DNA of 6,127 nucleotides, taken from NCBI GenBank assembly GCA_964371695.1, contig CAYJOG010000189.1, positions 1 through 6,127 on the forward strand. The letters are read 5' to 3'. The notes under the pieces were generated by a model. The model ran no database searches. It saw nothing but the letters and a program-made list of their open reading frames with translations, and was not told the origin of the DNA. Positions 1 through 3,400 of this stretch are shown piece by piece. The translations under genes were made by a program, and so were the position numbers. The DNA comes from CAYJOG01 sp964371695 [NCBI: uncultured bacterium]. GTDB taxonomy: Bacteria; CAYJOG01. Position 1 is the stretch's first letter; every line of letters starts with the position of its first letter.

Positions 1-429
1 CACGAAGGGCGTTGCCATAGCGCATCTGCACCCCGCCGATGGTGACCATGGGTTGCAGGTCCATCACACCGCCGTTGGTGGCGTCGCTGAGGTCAAAGGA
101 GGCCAGACCGTTCTGGTCGGTGGTGCCATTTCCCACTGCCGCAATGTTGGCTCCGTTGGCGAGCAGGCCGCTGCCCGCCCGGCCAGCGGAGATGATGGTG
201 ACCGTAATCACGGCGGGCACATTGGGCGCAGCGTTGCCGAAAATGTCGTAGACGTAAATCTTGACCAGAGCCGAGATGCCATTGCCGCCGCCCAGCTTTT
301 TGGAGGGATCGTTGGGATCGGTGTCCGGCCCGCGAAGCATGGGCTTGACGCCCGCAGCGGTGGTGATGTCCTGTGTGGAGCCGTTGCTGGCCGCGCCGGT
401 GTTGGGCTTGATGGTGTTGGTGGCGGCGT
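1..429 (-). other. Ig-like module, Big_1/invasin-like appearance (runs off the window)
   Basis: A linker reading ANIAGFDAATNTI leads to SALVKIYVYDIFGN (turn VYDIFGN at 233-253), then APNVPAVITVTII, and TDQNGLASFDL at 89-121. A D-x-x-G-N turn, a P-x-x-V-x-V strand and a T-D-x-N-G-x-A-x-F segment in that order match the general layout of Big_1/invasin-type Ig-like domains, known from adhesins such as intimin and invasin. A charged, Pro-rich insertion (RGPDTDPNDPSKKLGG) precedes it. It is cut by the window edge after RYGNALR. Confidence 0.55.
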
Positions 430-3400
430 CAAAACCGGCGATGTTCGCGGGGGTGTCCACGTCCACTGTCACGTCCACGTCCACACTGCTGGTGAGTGTG
501 CCGCTGGTGGCCACATAGGTGATGTCCGTGCCCGCCGTGCCCGGCGTGACGTTGGTGGTGGCCGAACCCGCCACAAAGGCCTGGGTGGCCCCCGGCGCAT
601 AGGCCGCCTTGGTGTCGTCGGTGGAACTCACCGTGACGTTGGAGGTTTCGGTGGTGATGGTGTTGTAGTAGGCGTCCGTGGCCTTGATGACCAGATTGAA
701 GCTCTGGCCGGTCTCGATGCTGGCGGTGGGGGTGCCAGATTTGCCGGAAGCCGAACCGGGCACCTGGGTTTCGCCGGTGAGCAGTGTGAGCACCTTGGTG
801 AAAGCCGCCGGGTTGGCGGTGGCGCTGCCCGCGCCGGTGACCGCGCCCACGGCGGCCCCCAGGGTGACGGTGCCCGCCACGCGGCTTTGCAGCGTGAGGG
901 TGGCCTGACCCCCCGCCACCTGCACGGTTTTGGTGCGGGTGGTGTTGGTGGGGCTGGCGTTGGTGCCGTCGCCCACAATCTGCCCCACGGTGGCCGCGGC
1001 GAAGTCGGGCAGCGACACGCTGCTGCCGTTGCTGGCCGTGACGGTGACCGTGGTGGCGTTGTCGGTGGTGAGGATGTTGCCGTTGGTGTCGCGCAGCACC
1101 AGACTCACGGTGCCGTTGGCGTCGGTGGCGAAAGCCGCAGTGGCGGTGATGGTGACCGAGGCCACGCCTCCGGGCGTGAAGCTGAGGGTAAGCGTGTTGG
1201 AGCCGCCCGCCAGAGCCGGGTTGGCGGTGGCGGTGAAGGCCAGTGAGCCGATGGAAAGCGAAGTGGCGTTGGTGCTGGCGATGCCCGCCGCAGTGTTCAC
1301 CGGGTTGGTGGTGTATTGGGCCGTGCCGCCGGTGGCCGCCAGGGTGACGGCATAGGGTCCGCCGGTGGTCACGAGGTTGCCGTAGGCGTCGGTGACGCTG
1401 GCGGAAATGACGATGTTGCTACCCGCCGTGGCGGTGGCCACCGGGCTGGTGAGGGTGATTTTGTTGCCCGCACCGGGTGTCACGTCCACGCTCATGCTCT
1501 GGTGGCCAGGGTTGGCTGCGGGCATGTTCTGGGGGAACACCACGGGGGCCACGGTGTTGGCGGTGATGACATATTTGGTGGTTCCGCTGGCGATGGTGCG
1601 GCCCCGGAACGTGATGTTGCCGGTGCCCGCCGCCAATGTGAGGGTGGCGCTTGAAGCCGGGTTCTGGACTACGCCGCCCACGCCCACGATGCCCGTGGTG
1701 CTGGCCAGTTCGCCCGTGGGGCCGCCGGTGATGGTGACCGTCACGGAGCGGGCGGCGTCCACACCGGTGGTGATGGTGTTGCCGTCGTTGTTTTTGGCCA
1801 CCACGTGCAGGGTGGTGTCGTTATCGGCGCTGATGGAAGCCGCAGCCGCACAGGCCCCGCCCGCCGTGGTGGAGAAACAGAGGTAATCCCCCGCGATGTC
1901 CACCGAGGCGGACACGTTTGCAAGGCCGCTGGTGAAGGTGAGCGCGAGGCCGGTCTTGTTGAGGTAATCCACCGGCGCGTCGGTGTCCACCTGCAGGTTC
2001 ACGATGTCCAGCACCGTGGCGCTGGTGGTGATGGTGAGCAGGTATCGCCCCGGCGTGGAGCTGGTGGCGAACGCGGTGGGGGCGCTGTAGGTGGCCCCGA
2101 TTTTGGGGAAGAAGTTGACGCTGGTGAGGTTGTTCACCGGCCCGGCGCCCGCTGCGCAGGCCGAGGTGGCGTCTGCTGTGGCGGCTGCCGAGCACACGTC
2201 CACCGTCACATTGGTGGTGAAGCCCTTGGCCTGCACCGCTGCGCCCTCGGCGGTGGCGGTGGGGGTGAGCAGGGCGGAATAGGGCGGGTCGTTGGGGCCG
2301 CCCAGTTCGATGGTGGTCTGGGTGGTGACGCCGGTGGTGACGCCGGGGTTGGCGAAGGCGGTGTTGGGGTTGCTGCCCAGCACCGAATCAATCACCAGGG
2401 CCGCCGTGCCCGCCGCAGCGGGGGCGAAATAGGCCACGTTGCCCACGGCCTCGGTGTAGGTGGCCCCGCCATAGGTGAAGGTGGGGAAGTTGGCCGTGCT
2501 CACCGTGATGGGCACCCCCAGGCTGGTGGCCATGGTGGCCTTGAGGGAATAACGCACATTGGCCTGGGTGAGCGCCGTCTGGACGTCGGTGTTGGCCGCG
2601 CGGTTGGTTGCGCCGGTGAGGGTGCCGGAGTTGGTGATGTAACCCGCCTTGGCCTGGAGCACGTTTTCGGCGGTGTCATCGGCCAGGGGCACGGCGCAGT
2701 AATACACGCCGCTGCTGGCGGGGGTTTCGGTGCAGGCGGTGTTGTTCGCACCCGCCGTGACCGTGGCGCCGGAATAGGCCAAGCCCGCGCCTTCGCGGGT
2801 AAGCGTGATTTTTTTGGAGGTCTTCACCGCTGTCAGGGCAAGACTGGTCTGGGCGTCGGTGGCGGCGGCGCGGTTGGTGGCCGTGGTGGCGGTGACCGCC
2901 GCTTTCACGTAACCATCCAGCGTCACCTGCATGTTTTCGCCCGCGTCGTCATCGGCCAGGGCCACGGGGCAATAAAACGCCGTGTTGCCGCCGTCCTTGA
3001 TGCAGTTCACCAGATTCGTGCCCGCGCTGAGCGTGGCGGCGGCGATGGCGATGGCCGTGCCCGCCTCGCTGGTGATGCCGGTGACCTTTTTGCTGAACTG
3101 CACATTGGTGGCGGTGAGCACCGTCTGGGCGTCGGTGTTGGCTGCGCGGTTGGCCGCGCCGCCGATGGTGCCGCTGTCGCCGTCGTAACCATCCACCGTG
3201 GCCACCACGTTTTCACCGGCGTCGTCGCCCGCCAGGGGCACGGGACAATAAGCCGTGGCCGCGTTGATGGTGCAGGTGACATTGCCAGCACCGGCGGTGA
3301 CCGCCGTGGGCGTGAGGGCGGCGGCGTCCACCTCGCGGGTGAAGGTGATTTTTTTGCTGAACCGCACATTGGTGTAGGTGAGCACGGTTTGGGGGTTGTT

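Noticed and set aside
39-251. Plus-strand ATG frame at 39-251 as a small gene
   Set aside because: No convincing ribosome binding site, and it lies antisense within the Ig-like tract of the giant gene, whose frame is intact across it.
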